From: Anoplopoma fimbria | Lineage: Eukaryota > Chordata > Actinopteri > Perciformes > Anoplopomatidae | Assembly (NCBI RefSeq): GCF_027596085.1 | Contig: NC_072450.1 | Location: forward strand, 5,231,236-5,295,235 | Length of the DNA stretch: 64,000 nt | Reading direction: 5' to 3' | In this document: one piece after another, positions 1 through 31,949 of the stretch | Layout: each line of letters starts with the position of its first letter | How positions within the stretch are numbered: position 1 is the first letter of the stretch | Translations under genes and position numbers: made by a program | Notes under the pieces: model-generated | Databases searched by the model: none | What the model was told of the DNA's origin: nothing | What the model saw: the letters and a program-made list of their open reading frames with translations, nothing else

Positions 1-284
1 TGAAATGCAATAAGATCAAATGCAGTTTTTTACTCCATCTATGTGTCTATCTGGCTGATCAAAACTGAGTTATATATCAAATTCTGACTTTTTGACCTAT
101 ATTTTACTAAATATTTTACTCTTTAACCAAAGAATGATGTTATGCCATCACAAATGCAAAGTATCATTTCTGCAAAACTAGCTTTTAACATTTGCAGTTA
201 CTATAAATTATAACAAAAAACTAAGCTTAACTGCAGTATCTAAACTATTTTCCTAATCACTGAGCTCTTACTGCACTTATTGCA

Positions 285-990
285 CTCTCTGCCACAGAGA
301 CATACACAACTATAAAGCTAAGGCTACAGAGGCATAACAAGTAAAAGATAACTAGCTGGTTAGATGAACACAGCTAGTCAACTTAATTAGATTTTCCCTT
401 GGTGTTTTCTGTAAATTGAAAATACTCATTTTAACCGACATATCAGTTTGTTGTACTACATAAGTAAAGCTAAAGCTAAATCCATTCATGATGAAGAAAA
501 ACTCTCCAGCTAGCTATACTCCTGCTAAAGCTAATGTGACTAGTTTAGTGGCCTTTATTTCCATCATCTCAGCTATTGACTCAAGTAAATTTCATGTGCT
601 GCTGCTAGATACTGGGTTATTCTCTTGCAATAGGTCAAAAATATCCAAAGGCCGATAATTATTATTACCCTAGTCATTATTATTATTGTAGGGAGATACA
701 GACAACAATAAAGCTTACGCAACAGACGCAAAACAAGTGCAAGGTTGCTAGCCAGAGAGAAGGACACAGCTAGTCAATTTTACTTTATTTGATTTGTCCC
801 AAGGCTTTTTCTGTTAATTAAAACATATATCAAATTTGAACAGTTTGTTGTACCTCATAACGAAATGAGGCTAAGCTAAACCCATCCATGACGAGGCAAA
901 CTCCCCAGCTAGCGGAAATCCTGCTAACGCTAAACGCTTTGTCGCCTATATTTCTGTCATCTCCGTTTTTGACTCTAGTGGAGTTCATGC
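285..990. repeat. Diverged tandem duplication of about 400 bp period
   Basis: Blocks about 285-600 and 691-990 share ordered landmarks: CACAGCTAGTCAA, CAGTTTGTTGTAC, AAATCCATTCATGA versus AACCCATCCATGA, CCAGCTAGC, CCTGCTAA, then TTTGACTC-like ends. They are diverged by many substitutions and small indels. Confidence 0.7.
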
Positions 991-1069
991 GTTTTGAGTT
1001 TGATAAAGAGAGACACCCAGCAAAATAGATACACTCAATTTCTAAAAGCTATGGACTGTACACATTTTA

Positions 1070-1180
1070 AAGGAACACTTTGTAGCATTTAGGGGGCTTT
1101 ATTGGTAGGGATGGAATATAATGTTAATACGTTGGTTTTCTGTGGTCTATGATTGCCCGAAATACAGAATCTTAGTGTCT
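1070..1180 (+). mobile_element. Dispersed element, partial copy
   Basis: Shares TTTGTAGCATTTAGGGGG, the TATTGG..G.AATATAATGTTAATA stretch and a following AGAATCTT-like end with the sequence at the right edge of the window (63835-64000). The boundaries are not resolved. Confidence 0.45.
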
Positions 1181-1196
1181 TGATATGTGCAAACAT

Positions 1197-1260
1197 TACA
1201 TTACATTACATTATAGTCATTTAGCAGACGCTTTTATCCAAAGCGACTTACAATCAGAGC
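1197..1260 (+). mobile_element. Teleost SINE-like conserved motif
   Basis: Contains TCATTTAGCAGACGCTTTTA then TCCAAAGCGACTTACA, a motif I know as widely dispersed in fish genomes. The inverse copy is at 41137-41195. Confidence 0.6.
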
Positions 1261-4164
1261 AGACCTGCATGTTTCTGCAGTGGCCCAGAACTGAAAAAAA
1301 CAACCTTCAGCTTACACTAAATTAACTCTCTTATGCCCTGCTGCAAACTCATTCACTCATGAAAATGCGCCACCACTCTCTCACTCTCACTACTCACTTT
1401 TCAGTACACACACACACACTGCTATTCTCCAAATGACCAGCTTTAAAATGCATAAAATGAAGGCATTATTACATTTTTTTATCTGTTACACAGCATGCCA
1501 AATAATATGTGAAACATTTTTCAACCTCATTGCGTTTTATTACTATTGCCTTTTTGCTGAATGTTGTCCTATTTAAAAGAAACATCTCCTCAGATCCATT
1601 TGTGAAAGAGAGTTATGATTGAACTCACAACATTGGTTTTTCAGTATATTTTATTGGCATTAGTTTCATAACCTTGACGCTTAGAGTCTTTTAGAAATTA
1701 TTTCCTGTAGGGTTCTTGTTGCCTTTTTTAAAAATATTACTTGAATGTTGTCAGGTTAATGCCAAAGAAGTTGCCACTGCCACGGCATAATAAACTGTGA
1801 TTCAATATGCTGTATTCTCTTGAAAGTAACACATTTAAGAAAATCATATTTCAATACTTCACTTGAAAGATTTCAGTTAAATCAAATGGTGTTTTCACTT
1901 TGGTAATATTTAGAAATATTCTTCTGTTGCAATAAAAGATTGTGGTAATTATTACCAAGTGTCTAATGTCTTGTGTCTGGTGCCTTGAGGAGAATATCTG
2001 ACAAAAACAAATTAGCTAAATATTTCATTATATAGTGAGTTTTCTTATGATTTTGCCAGAGGTTGTTTGATAAAAGCAAAAAGTTCAGTTTCTGCATTAA
2101 AATGAGAATGTTTTAGTAGTTGCTTTTATCCTCAGTCATCAATCAACATGAATGCATCGCTTCAGTTTTAAAGTTTCATTCAAGTTACTTTATCCTTGAA
2201 AACCGCATATCACTCGTGCTGGCAGCAGAGTTTTCTTTCTTGTGTGGAAGAGGGTGTCTTTGTTGTGTCTTCACTGACTTAGGGAAATAGCCGAAAGCAG
2301 TGTGGCTAAAACGATACTCCTTACATGGGTGACCTTTGGGCAGCAGATGGTGACCTTTTCCCCGCTGACCATCCATGGGGTGTCCAGGCATTCCTTCACA
2401 CAAGTGGCCATGTGGAGAAAAGGCCCAAGTGACCATCTGCCTCTGGTGTCCGCAAACAATGGACCCCACCCTCCTAAAGTGTGCTGAGGGTGCATGGCCT
2501 TTGTGCTGACCAGGAGGTGGGGGAGGGCAGAGTTTCACAATAGGGAGGGTGTTGAGGCTTTAAAAAGACCCCCCCCAGGAAATGTGTAAAAGAATACAAC
2601 AGTTGTCAACACAAAACAGAACTTAATCGTCTTGTTTGTGAAATCTGATTTGTTTAAATAACTATATTTAAATGGCTGAATCATCAGTATGAAGAAAATA
2701 CACAAAGCTACGAATAAGATAAATTCTTTATGATTTTTGGCGTCATTTTTATACACCTTGAAATTTCAAAGCTGTGCATTTCTGAATCTACACTCCAGGT
2801 TGGCTTATTTATCAAATTAAGGAAACTTACTATCTTTAATTAAGATACGTTTTAGACTAGCATCTGCCTCCCCTGCAGTTTTTTTTTCATTTAGCTCCTA
2901 CTAATTTAAAACAAATCTGATAAGAATCAGCAGAAATCATGCTGATTAATACAATTTCCATTCCTGAGTAGTAAAAATGACAGCGTAGGTTTTAATTTAG
3001 TGTGTGAACATACACGGTACATATCTAATACATTTATCACCATTACTGTATTAATTGACACAATCTTTGCATTCTTAAACTTAATTAACTGAAGATGTAC
3101 TGAGCAGCTTGTAGTGTACGTCTTTAAGGGAATATAATGAAGGTGTTGGGTGGAGAAATTGGGATCCCACGAGACCATTTGGACCCAATGGGATGGTTTG
3201 ATTATTGATTTCTTGTCTGGTATAGACACAAGCCCATTGTAGCAGAATGTAAGATCATCTGCTCCCAATGCAGAAATAACACACTTAACATTGGCTGTCC
3301 TTGGCATTTAGGCGTTTAAAAATGTAAATGTAATGTTTGCTCTTTCCTTTTTTTTATGCTTGAACACACTTCCTTTGCTGTAGTAGCATGCAAGTAAACA
3401 TGAGCCAAAGTGAGAATAAACATTAGTGGGATTGGTTTGGGCACATGTCAATGATAATAGCCGCTTTGACTTTGAAAAGGGGATTGAGTGAAAAGAGAGA
3501 AACGCTTAGAGAAAGACCTGGGGGGGGGGGGGGTCTAGGAGCTCCAAAGGCTGATTTGCAGGTGAAATAGACGGCACACTCTTCTTTGTGGCCATTGTCC
3601 TGCTCCGCGGACAGATGGCCTCTTGGAATTCTTTAGAGCTGAAAAACCCCAACACTGTGGGAGTGAATACGCCTCTGTGGGATTTGGCCTCTCTAATGGG
3701 CTAATTTGGCAGTTACAGCTCATATTAACGGATATAATTTCAAGCCTGACAGCACAGTCCTTATGATTGTGATTATGAAACATCTCATAATACAACCCAG
3801 AAAATGCAATTACTCCAAAAACGAGTTTTTTTTCTCTCCCTTCGATTGCCAAACTCGCAACTTGAATTGATTTCTCCGCGACTTCAGAGGCACACTTATT
3901 ATTAGCTTACTCATGTGTGGCTGCCACGGAGTCAGCACAAAACCAAAGATGTGCCTTCTCATAAGACTGCAGTCATATTGAAGATCTAACACTTTCATGT
4001 CCTCTTCATAAATCGCTACAATTGTACGAGCCTAGGGTTCAGCTTTTTATGCCAGTAATTTAACACAGCAGCTTTTTCATTAAATGTTAGTCGCGCTCAT
4101 GATGAGGACATTGCTTTTTAAACCTGAAACTGCCCTTAAAGTAACATTTTATAGGAAAAGAAGC

Positions 4165-4465
4165 AGTTAAAATGTCTAAAGGTGGAATATACGGCCTTCA
4201 GAGCATTAAAACAACTTTTTCATATGTAAAGCTAAAGTAGAGTAATGTCTACCTGGGCGAAAATGAAGTCACTTTCCCTCTGTGTGTGTTGTTATCAAAG
4301 CTTTTCAGAGCTTAGATGACAGTGTTCTTGCAGAAGCGTAGCACTTTTGCCGTTGCATGCACTGTGAGCACTGTTAGCACTGTTAGCTGTGAGCCGCCGG
4401 CTCAGCAGTCATCATGTTGAGGCAGTAGAAATGCTCCCAATCTCTTATATAGCACCTTTAACATA
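4165..4465 (+). mobile_element. MITE-like element, family C copy 1
   Basis: Flanked by ATGTCTAAAGGTGG on the left and GCACCTTTAACAT on the right, an imperfect terminal inverted repeat. It contains GAAGTCACTTTCCCTCTGTG and TGTGTTGTTATCA, found inverted at about 18660-18710. Confidence 0.5.
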
Positions 4466-4957
4466 TAAAGGCAAAGGCTGACAAGATGTTGCTTCAGGCA
4501 AACTGTCTCAATACAAAGAATACATGTTGTTTTCCAATAAACATAGGCTACTCTGTGTTGCATATAACAGCTCAGTGTGTTTGAAATACTTATTTATCAT
4601 TATGTGCTGCAGGGTCCAGTTTACTTGGAAGCTTGAAGTCCTTGACTTTAGAATTGGGAGGCATTGTTTGGAGAACTGATTAAGTTTTTCTGAGCTATTC
4701 ATCCTCGTTTTCCACAAGATAGGAAACAAAATGAAGATGCTAATAATGTTCTACAAGACTGATAAAATCACTTTGATGGTTGGTGGTTGCTAAATTGAAT
4801 AAACAAATTAAAATTAGACTGCGGATAATTGCATTTTCGTCTGTATATGAAATGTTTCAATGCGCCGTATCTCGAAATTGAAAGATTCTCAAAGGAGTCC
4901 TCAGCAAATATAATAATCACCCAACCAAAAGTAGAATTAGTGTCACAGATGAAACAG

Positions 4958-4963
4958 TTTATT
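4958..4963 (-). terminator. Candidate poly(A) signal of the cdkn1c-like gene
   Basis: TTTATT on the plus strand gives AATAAA on the minus strand, about 430 bases past the stop codon. This is a plausible 3' UTR end; other signals are possible. Confidence 0.35.
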
Positions 4964-5389
4964 AAAATTGAAAACATTTGCAGTCATTCACAGTTAATTT
5001 AGGCAAACATGACAAGGACAAGACAGTGCTTTTTCTGTAACGTTAACAGAAATAGCTCATATTACAGAAATCCACCAACAAGATTGACAAAGGAGATGAA
5101 ACATACAGAAACAAAAATGCATGTAATTTATCAATGAGAAAACAAACACATATAAATAAACATATTTGGAAAAAATGATCAATGAGAAAATGTAAAGACA
5201 TTAAATTAAAAGTCCATAAATAGAATAAATAACAGAAAATGGTAGAATTTAACCCCCGGTTAAGTAATACAAAAACTGGCATTAATAAAATAAAATAAAA
5301 TAAAATAACATTAAATACAATCCTTTGGTGCAGTGAATAGGCCTTGGTCCAGTCCATTCATTATAAATAGTCCATGTTCAGCAGCTTGG

Positions 5390-5973
5390 TCACCTTATCG
5401 TTTTGCATGAAGCTGCTTCACTGGAACTTGTGTGGAAAGGATTCTGGATGCTTTTGGTTTCTGTCGTCCTCCTTCTCTTTGCAAAGAAATCTGCCAAAAA
5501 AAGAAATGCATTGAATAATCTTGAGCTTTCAGCATGAAACTTTTTTTAAAGTCATTACACATCTGCAAGACTCTCAGGTGTTTCTCACCTGTGATTCGTG
5601 CGTAATTGCATCCAGGCTTGGCTGCAGGTTTGGAGAGCATCCTCTTCCTCCGGACGGGCGTCACTTCTGCGGGACACTTGTGCGTATTGGAGACGCTGGA
5701 GCGGTTCTCCTGGTCCGTCCCTGCACTCAGCCTGTCCTCCTCCTCCTCCTCCTCCTCCTCCTCCTCCTCCTGATAGACTACCGGAGCGCAGTCTGCGGGT
5801 ATTTCCTCCCACTGGAACCGGCCGGACAGAGGTGTCTCAGTCTGGAAGTGGAAGTTCCAGCGACGGCAGTCCTGCTCCTCCATCTCCCGCAGCTTCAGCA
5901 CCAAGTCCCGGCGCAGCTGGTCGTGGTCCACCGGGCCGAACAGACTCCTGCACACCGCCTCTCTGGGATCCAT
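5390..5973 (-). CDS. cdkn1c: Cyclin-dependent kinase inhibitor, p57/Cdkn1c-like
   Basis: Nuclear Cip/Kip inhibitor that binds cyclin-CDK complexes and blocks G1/S. Two coding exons on the minus strand: 5973-5589 (ends in phase 1 at a CAG|GTGAGA donor) and 5490-5390 (after a T-rich tract and GGCAG), giving 161 residues. The N-terminal CDI domain (about residues 1-65) shows the cyclin-binding CRSLFGP motif, then the CDK-contacting stretch WNFHFQTETPLSGRFQW. A run of 12 Glu follows, encoded by a triplet repeat. Exon 2 encodes DFFAKRRR, the conserved C-terminal nuclear-localisation motif that favours p57 over p27 or p21. An in-frame ATG three codons upstream (5982) could also be used; the frame stays open further 5' but that part overlaps the promoter. 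Adjacency to trpm5 matches the CDKN1C region of human 11p15. Paralogue identity (c versus another teleost cdkn1) is an inference. Confidence 0.88.
5735..5771. repeat. (TCC)n coding trinucleotide repeat
   Basis: A pure TCC triplet run on the plus strand encodes the poly-glutamate tract of the CDK inhibitor on the minus strand. The length is likely polymorphic because the run is uninterrupted. Confidence 0.9.
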
Positions 5974-6074
5974 CCTCTGCATGCTTCTTGTTGAGTTTTT
6001 TTTTTGGTGGTGGTGGAGGAAAAAGTCTTTGGTGTAGTTGCAGCTGATCTCTGCTCTGCTCTGGACATCCAATG

Positions 6075-6139
6075 CTTTTAAAGGCTGCAGGAACCCACGT
6101 TGTCCTGTTTGTACACAAAGAGCAGAGGATGCTGATTGG
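6075..6139 (-). promoter_or_regulatory. Core promoter of the cdkn1c-like gene (CCAAT and TATA-like boxes)
   Basis: Reading the minus strand toward the gene, an exact CCAAT lies at 6139-6135 and a TATA-like CTTTAAAAGC at about 6084-6074, roughly 50 bases apart and about 100 bases above the start codon. Spacing predicts transcription starting near 6045-6050. The motifs are seen directly; promoter function is inferred. Confidence 0.5.
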
Positions 6140-6195
6140 CTGCAGCTCTGTGAATTGGCAGACAAGGGGATGGAGGGGGAGGGGGGTTGGAAATT

Positions 6196-6228
6196 CATTC
6201 ATTCATTCATTCATTCATTCATTCATTG
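6196..6228. repeat. (ATTC)n microsatellite
   Basis: Eight tandem ATTC units upstream of the cdkn1c-like promoter. Confidence 0.9.
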
Positions 6229-6229
6229 T

Positions 6230-7426
6230 GTGATGAATACCCCCAAGACCATCAATAAAAGCCCCCCCGGATCCATTTGGGATACTTTGTGTATTGTTGT
6301 GAATCCTCTTCATGTCCTACTTTCCATTTGAATGACTTCAAGCCGATTAGCACGAGGCACAACAATCCTAAACAAACCTCAGAGTTGTAGTAATGACATT
6401 TCTGTTTATGTACATTATGGGGGTTTTTTTCTGAATGAAAAAGGAACCAACATGCAGCAGTTTATCCTCGAGGGAACGGTGATTAGTGGCCATTAAAAGG
6501 AGTTTCTCCCAGGAGGCCATAGAGACAAAAGTCTGCTTTCCAGAATGAAGTAGAAGTTCATGTAAGGTCTGAGTTTGAATGAGTTTTAGTTTAAGCTGCA
6601 TGTAGGTCAAGATTACAGTAATTAAGTCTTTGCTTTAATTGCTTTGGTTTTACCCATTGAAAGAAAAAGTTCCCCAGAGATTGGAGTGGTCCTAATTTTT
6701 TTGCAATTGCTTTAGAAAACACAAATCAATTTAGCCGTTATATGCTAATTACATCATAATTATTACTTGATTAAACAGTTTTTGTCGTTTCTCTGAGGAA
6801 GGCCCTGTTCTCACTCACACAATTAAACACACTAATAGGGTGTTTTCATGCTAGAAATAATAATCATAGTTGGCAATGTGAGCCACAACCCTGATAAACT
6901 ACTGCTTCTCTATCTATTGTCTTTGCTATAATGATGGCTGAGTAAAGAATGTAAATATAGAGCGATACTTCAACCAACACGCACAATAATCTGAAATTCA
7001 TCCGACAATTACTTTGACATATATTACATATTTGTCTCCTCATATTAGATATTGCAAAGCTGTCAAATTGACCGAATGTGGATCAATGCTGGAGCTCAAT
7101 GGAGGAATTAAGTTCATCTATTTTCCTCATTGTGCTATCTGGAAATGTAGACAAAGAAAATATGTAAAATAAATAAATACAGTAAAGCAATTGAAATAAA
7201 TGCAGGAGTGTGTTTGGTCCTGATGAGAGCGATTTGCAGCGGCTGACCGGCATGCAAAGCGACGGTGCTCAGCAGTGTCTGGGATTGGCCGGAGGGAGGA
7301 GAGCCCCACCTTTGTGCCGCTTCCTGATCGCCCAGGTAAGCTCACCTGAGGGCTGTGCAGGAAAAAAACCCTCAGCCCTCACAGGTGTGGTTCAGCAGGA
7401 GGACGAGAGGAGCATTCATTGGAGCC
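6230..7426. other. cdkn1c-trpm5 intergenic gap
   Basis: AT-rich, no supported ORF. A spliced 5' UTR exon of trpm5 may end at 7335, where a strong donor (CAG|GTAAGC) follows a GC-richer stretch that begins about 7205. This is suggestive only. Confidence 0.4.
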
Positions 7427-29654
<22,228 letters not shown>

Positions 29655-29767
29655 AGTGATAACAGTACAGCACAGCTATTTATGATACAATATATATATA
29701 TATGATTTTTTCGAGGTATAATGATTGGGGGGGGAAAGGGGAAATTGATTTGCATGGACTTTAAATG

Positions 29768-29773
29768 AATAAA
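29768..29773 (+). terminator. Candidate poly(A) signal of trpm5
   Basis: AATAAA lies 114 bases after the TAA stop of trpm5. A second AATAAA follows at about 29818. The short 3' UTR is plausible. Confidence 0.5.
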
Positions 29774-30670
29774 ATGATGTTTTCTCAGATGTCTCGCTGG
29801 TTTTTGTCGCATTTCCTAATAAACAAATTCACTTAATTCCTCTCAGTCTTTTTTACGAGTTAAGCTTTCGAGTTTAAAAAGACTTACTAAATCTTCAACA
29901 TCTGAAAAAAGAATAACTTTAGCTTCTGTAGGACACATTAATAATTGTCATACGGCACCATGTTGTTGTAAGACCAGACTTATCTGAATGTACCTTTATT
30001 AGAGGAAATAAGCTCCTTTAGGAAAGCAAAAAGTATAACATTTTGTCCGTGGAACACAATTTCATATTAGACATAACAGTGGAGGTGACTTAAAGTAAGC
30101 TTAGGGCTATTTTCATCAATATTGGATAATATAACATCTCGTTACATTTTTTTTACCACAAACAGATATCATTTTTTTTACACAGTCATATTACTTTGAA
30201 TGAGAATCCTAATAAGGCAATGTTACAGATGGAGAAACGACATTATAACAAAGAAAACAAGATATTAATTACGTCACGTAAAGGCTTAACAGGCAGCATG
30301 TTGGCTTAAAGTAAAGACACCGACCCATGATGGAATATTTATGTCTGCTTTTGAAATATCGGGTTGAGGTCACGTTGGGTATGAACTTGTGTGAAAGGCA
30401 CCATGAATTCTGTCAGAAGCAACATGAGCAGCTTAATGACCAACATGCACAGCTGTAATGTAATATAATATGCATGAATCTGCAGAGGTGATGAAACCGT
30501 GTTAGCAGAAGCTCCATGTTTAAAAAGAAAAGTGTCAAGAACAACACAGTCAAAAGTAGTGAAGCATGAAATGCTGAATTCGGAATACACATGAATGTGT
30601 CGCTATTAATTAAAATGACATTACTTGAAAAAGTGTTTTTTTGTGTCAACAAAGTTTCTCATCAAAATAC

Positions 30671-30720
30671 ACATGTATGTATGTATGTATGTATGTATGT
30701 ATGTATGTATGTATGTATGG
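30671..30720. repeat. (ATGT)n microsatellite
   Basis: About twelve tandem ATGT units. Confidence 0.9.
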
Positions 30721-31393
30721 TTGAGGTGCAACAAATAATACATTTGCGAAGCAGATTTTTGAATATTTTGCATTTTTTTTCCAGATATCCATACAAACAC
30801 TTGTTCTTCATCCTTTGCTTTGAAACATTTCCAAGTTTCTTTCCATGTTACCGCCACAGAATATCCAGTGTAATACCATGAAACCGAGGGATGTGATATA
30901 ACCCTCCTCCTCTTTGAAGAACGTGTTGAGACTTGACATAATACTTCTCAGCATCTTGTGTCCCCCAATAGATATATATTAAAATAAATGGATACCAAAT
31001 TCTTAGAACAAGATAGCAACTTCCATTCATTCAAATGGAAGTTGCTCACCTCAGGTTTCCTTGTCTTTGGACATCAAAAGCATGAAAATAAGATGATGTT
31101 GGAGCTCTTCCAGATGTTTTTGTTGGACTAAGATCTCAAAATGTGTTTAGAAGTAATTTGGGCCTGTTTTAAATATGATATTTTCACCCGTTTGGCTTTT
31201 TCTTCATTTTTATGTCCCCCCCTCTTTTCTATGTGACCACCCTCTGCAGTCATAAGTGTCTCATCAGCCACATGCCCCCTGTGCATACACGTGGATCCTC
31301 GTGTTTGCTAGTACACAATGATTTAAAAAAAAAAAAGTAAAAAATACATACAATGGAGAGAACTTAAAAGCACATTTAAAAAAAAAACATATC

Positions 31394-31496
31394 TTTAAAA
31401 AGGTGCTAAATTCAAAACTTCTGTGCATTTCTATGATCGAAGGTTTGCCTTCACATGGCTCTCAACCTACTGAATTTCAAATTTAGCACCTTTAAC
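31394..31496. mobile_element. Short inverted-repeat element
   Basis: TTAAAAAGGTGCTAAATTC at the left and GAATTTCAAATTTAGCACCT plus TTAA at the right form an inverted repeat around about 60 bases. Confidence 0.4.
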
Positions 31497-31669
31497 ATTC
31501 AGCGCCGTCCCCAACAACCAGAGCAGGAGCGCAAAGTCTTTCTGAAATGTTCGGAAGTGTTCAGCCAGCAAGGGCTCATCTTAACCCGGAGAAGTCGAGC
31601 TGATTAAACAAACCATTCAGGTGACTACATACATTTCAGATATAATTAAAAAGGATTGTTCGGCTTACA

Positions 31670-31675
31670 TTTATT
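31670..31675 (-). terminator. Candidate poly(A) signal of traf6
   Basis: AATAAA on the minus strand, 275 bases after the traf6 stop codon. Confidence 0.4.
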
Positions 31676-31847
31676 AAAACAACAAACACAGACATTTAAA
31701 AGTTGGTGAACAAATAAATACTACTACTTGCAGTGTCCAAATGTGAAATGTGTGTGAACATTACATTTCTCTCCTCCTGGTGTGCATTAATTAAAATGAA
31801 CCGAGCAGTATTTAAACACTGAAAGATGTGCTGTTCTGACATCTCGG

Positions 31848-31886
31848 CATGATGATGATGACGATGATGACGATGATGATGATGAC

Positions 31887-31927
<41 letters not shown>
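31848..31927. repeat. (GAT)n microsatellite in the traf6 3' UTR
   Basis: A GAT/GAC triplet tract runs for about 80 bases and begins 22 bases beyond the traf6 stop codon on the minus strand, where it reads ATC. Interruptions by GAC cluster at the low-coordinate end. It would be transcribed in the 3' UTR. Confidence 0.85.
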
Positions 31928-31949
31928 GACTATAGATACGAGTTTGACT

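Larger units (their letters stand above)
1..4950. other. Left intergenic region without a recognisable gene
   Basis: AT-rich DNA with short, unconvincing ORFs. It holds a diverged tandem duplication (285-990), a teleost SINE-like motif (about 1197-1260), one end of a dispersed element (about 1070-1180), a GC-richer block open in both strands (about 2230-2530) with no recognisable product, a poly-G run (about 3521-3533) and a MITE (4165-4465). Regulatory elements of the flanking cdkn1c gene may lie here but cannot be picked out by eye. Confidence 0.6.
29775..31669. other. trpm5-traf6 intergenic region (convergent genes)
   Basis: AT-rich, no supported ORF. It holds a (GTAT)n run, a small inverted-repeat element near 31394-31496 and traf6 3' UTR at the right end. 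Confidence 0.6.

Noticed and set aside
2185..2756. ORFs on both strands at 2.2-2.7 kb
   Set aside because: No recognisable domain, no splice sites or promoter; likely chance or an old repeat.
5521..6047. Long plus-strand ORFs with poly-Leu or poly-Pro
   Set aside because: Antisense shadows of the GC-rich cdkn1c exon and its triplet repeat.
6230..7426. kcnq1 between cdkn1c and trpm5
   Set aside because: No exon resembling a voltage-gated potassium channel was seen in the gap.
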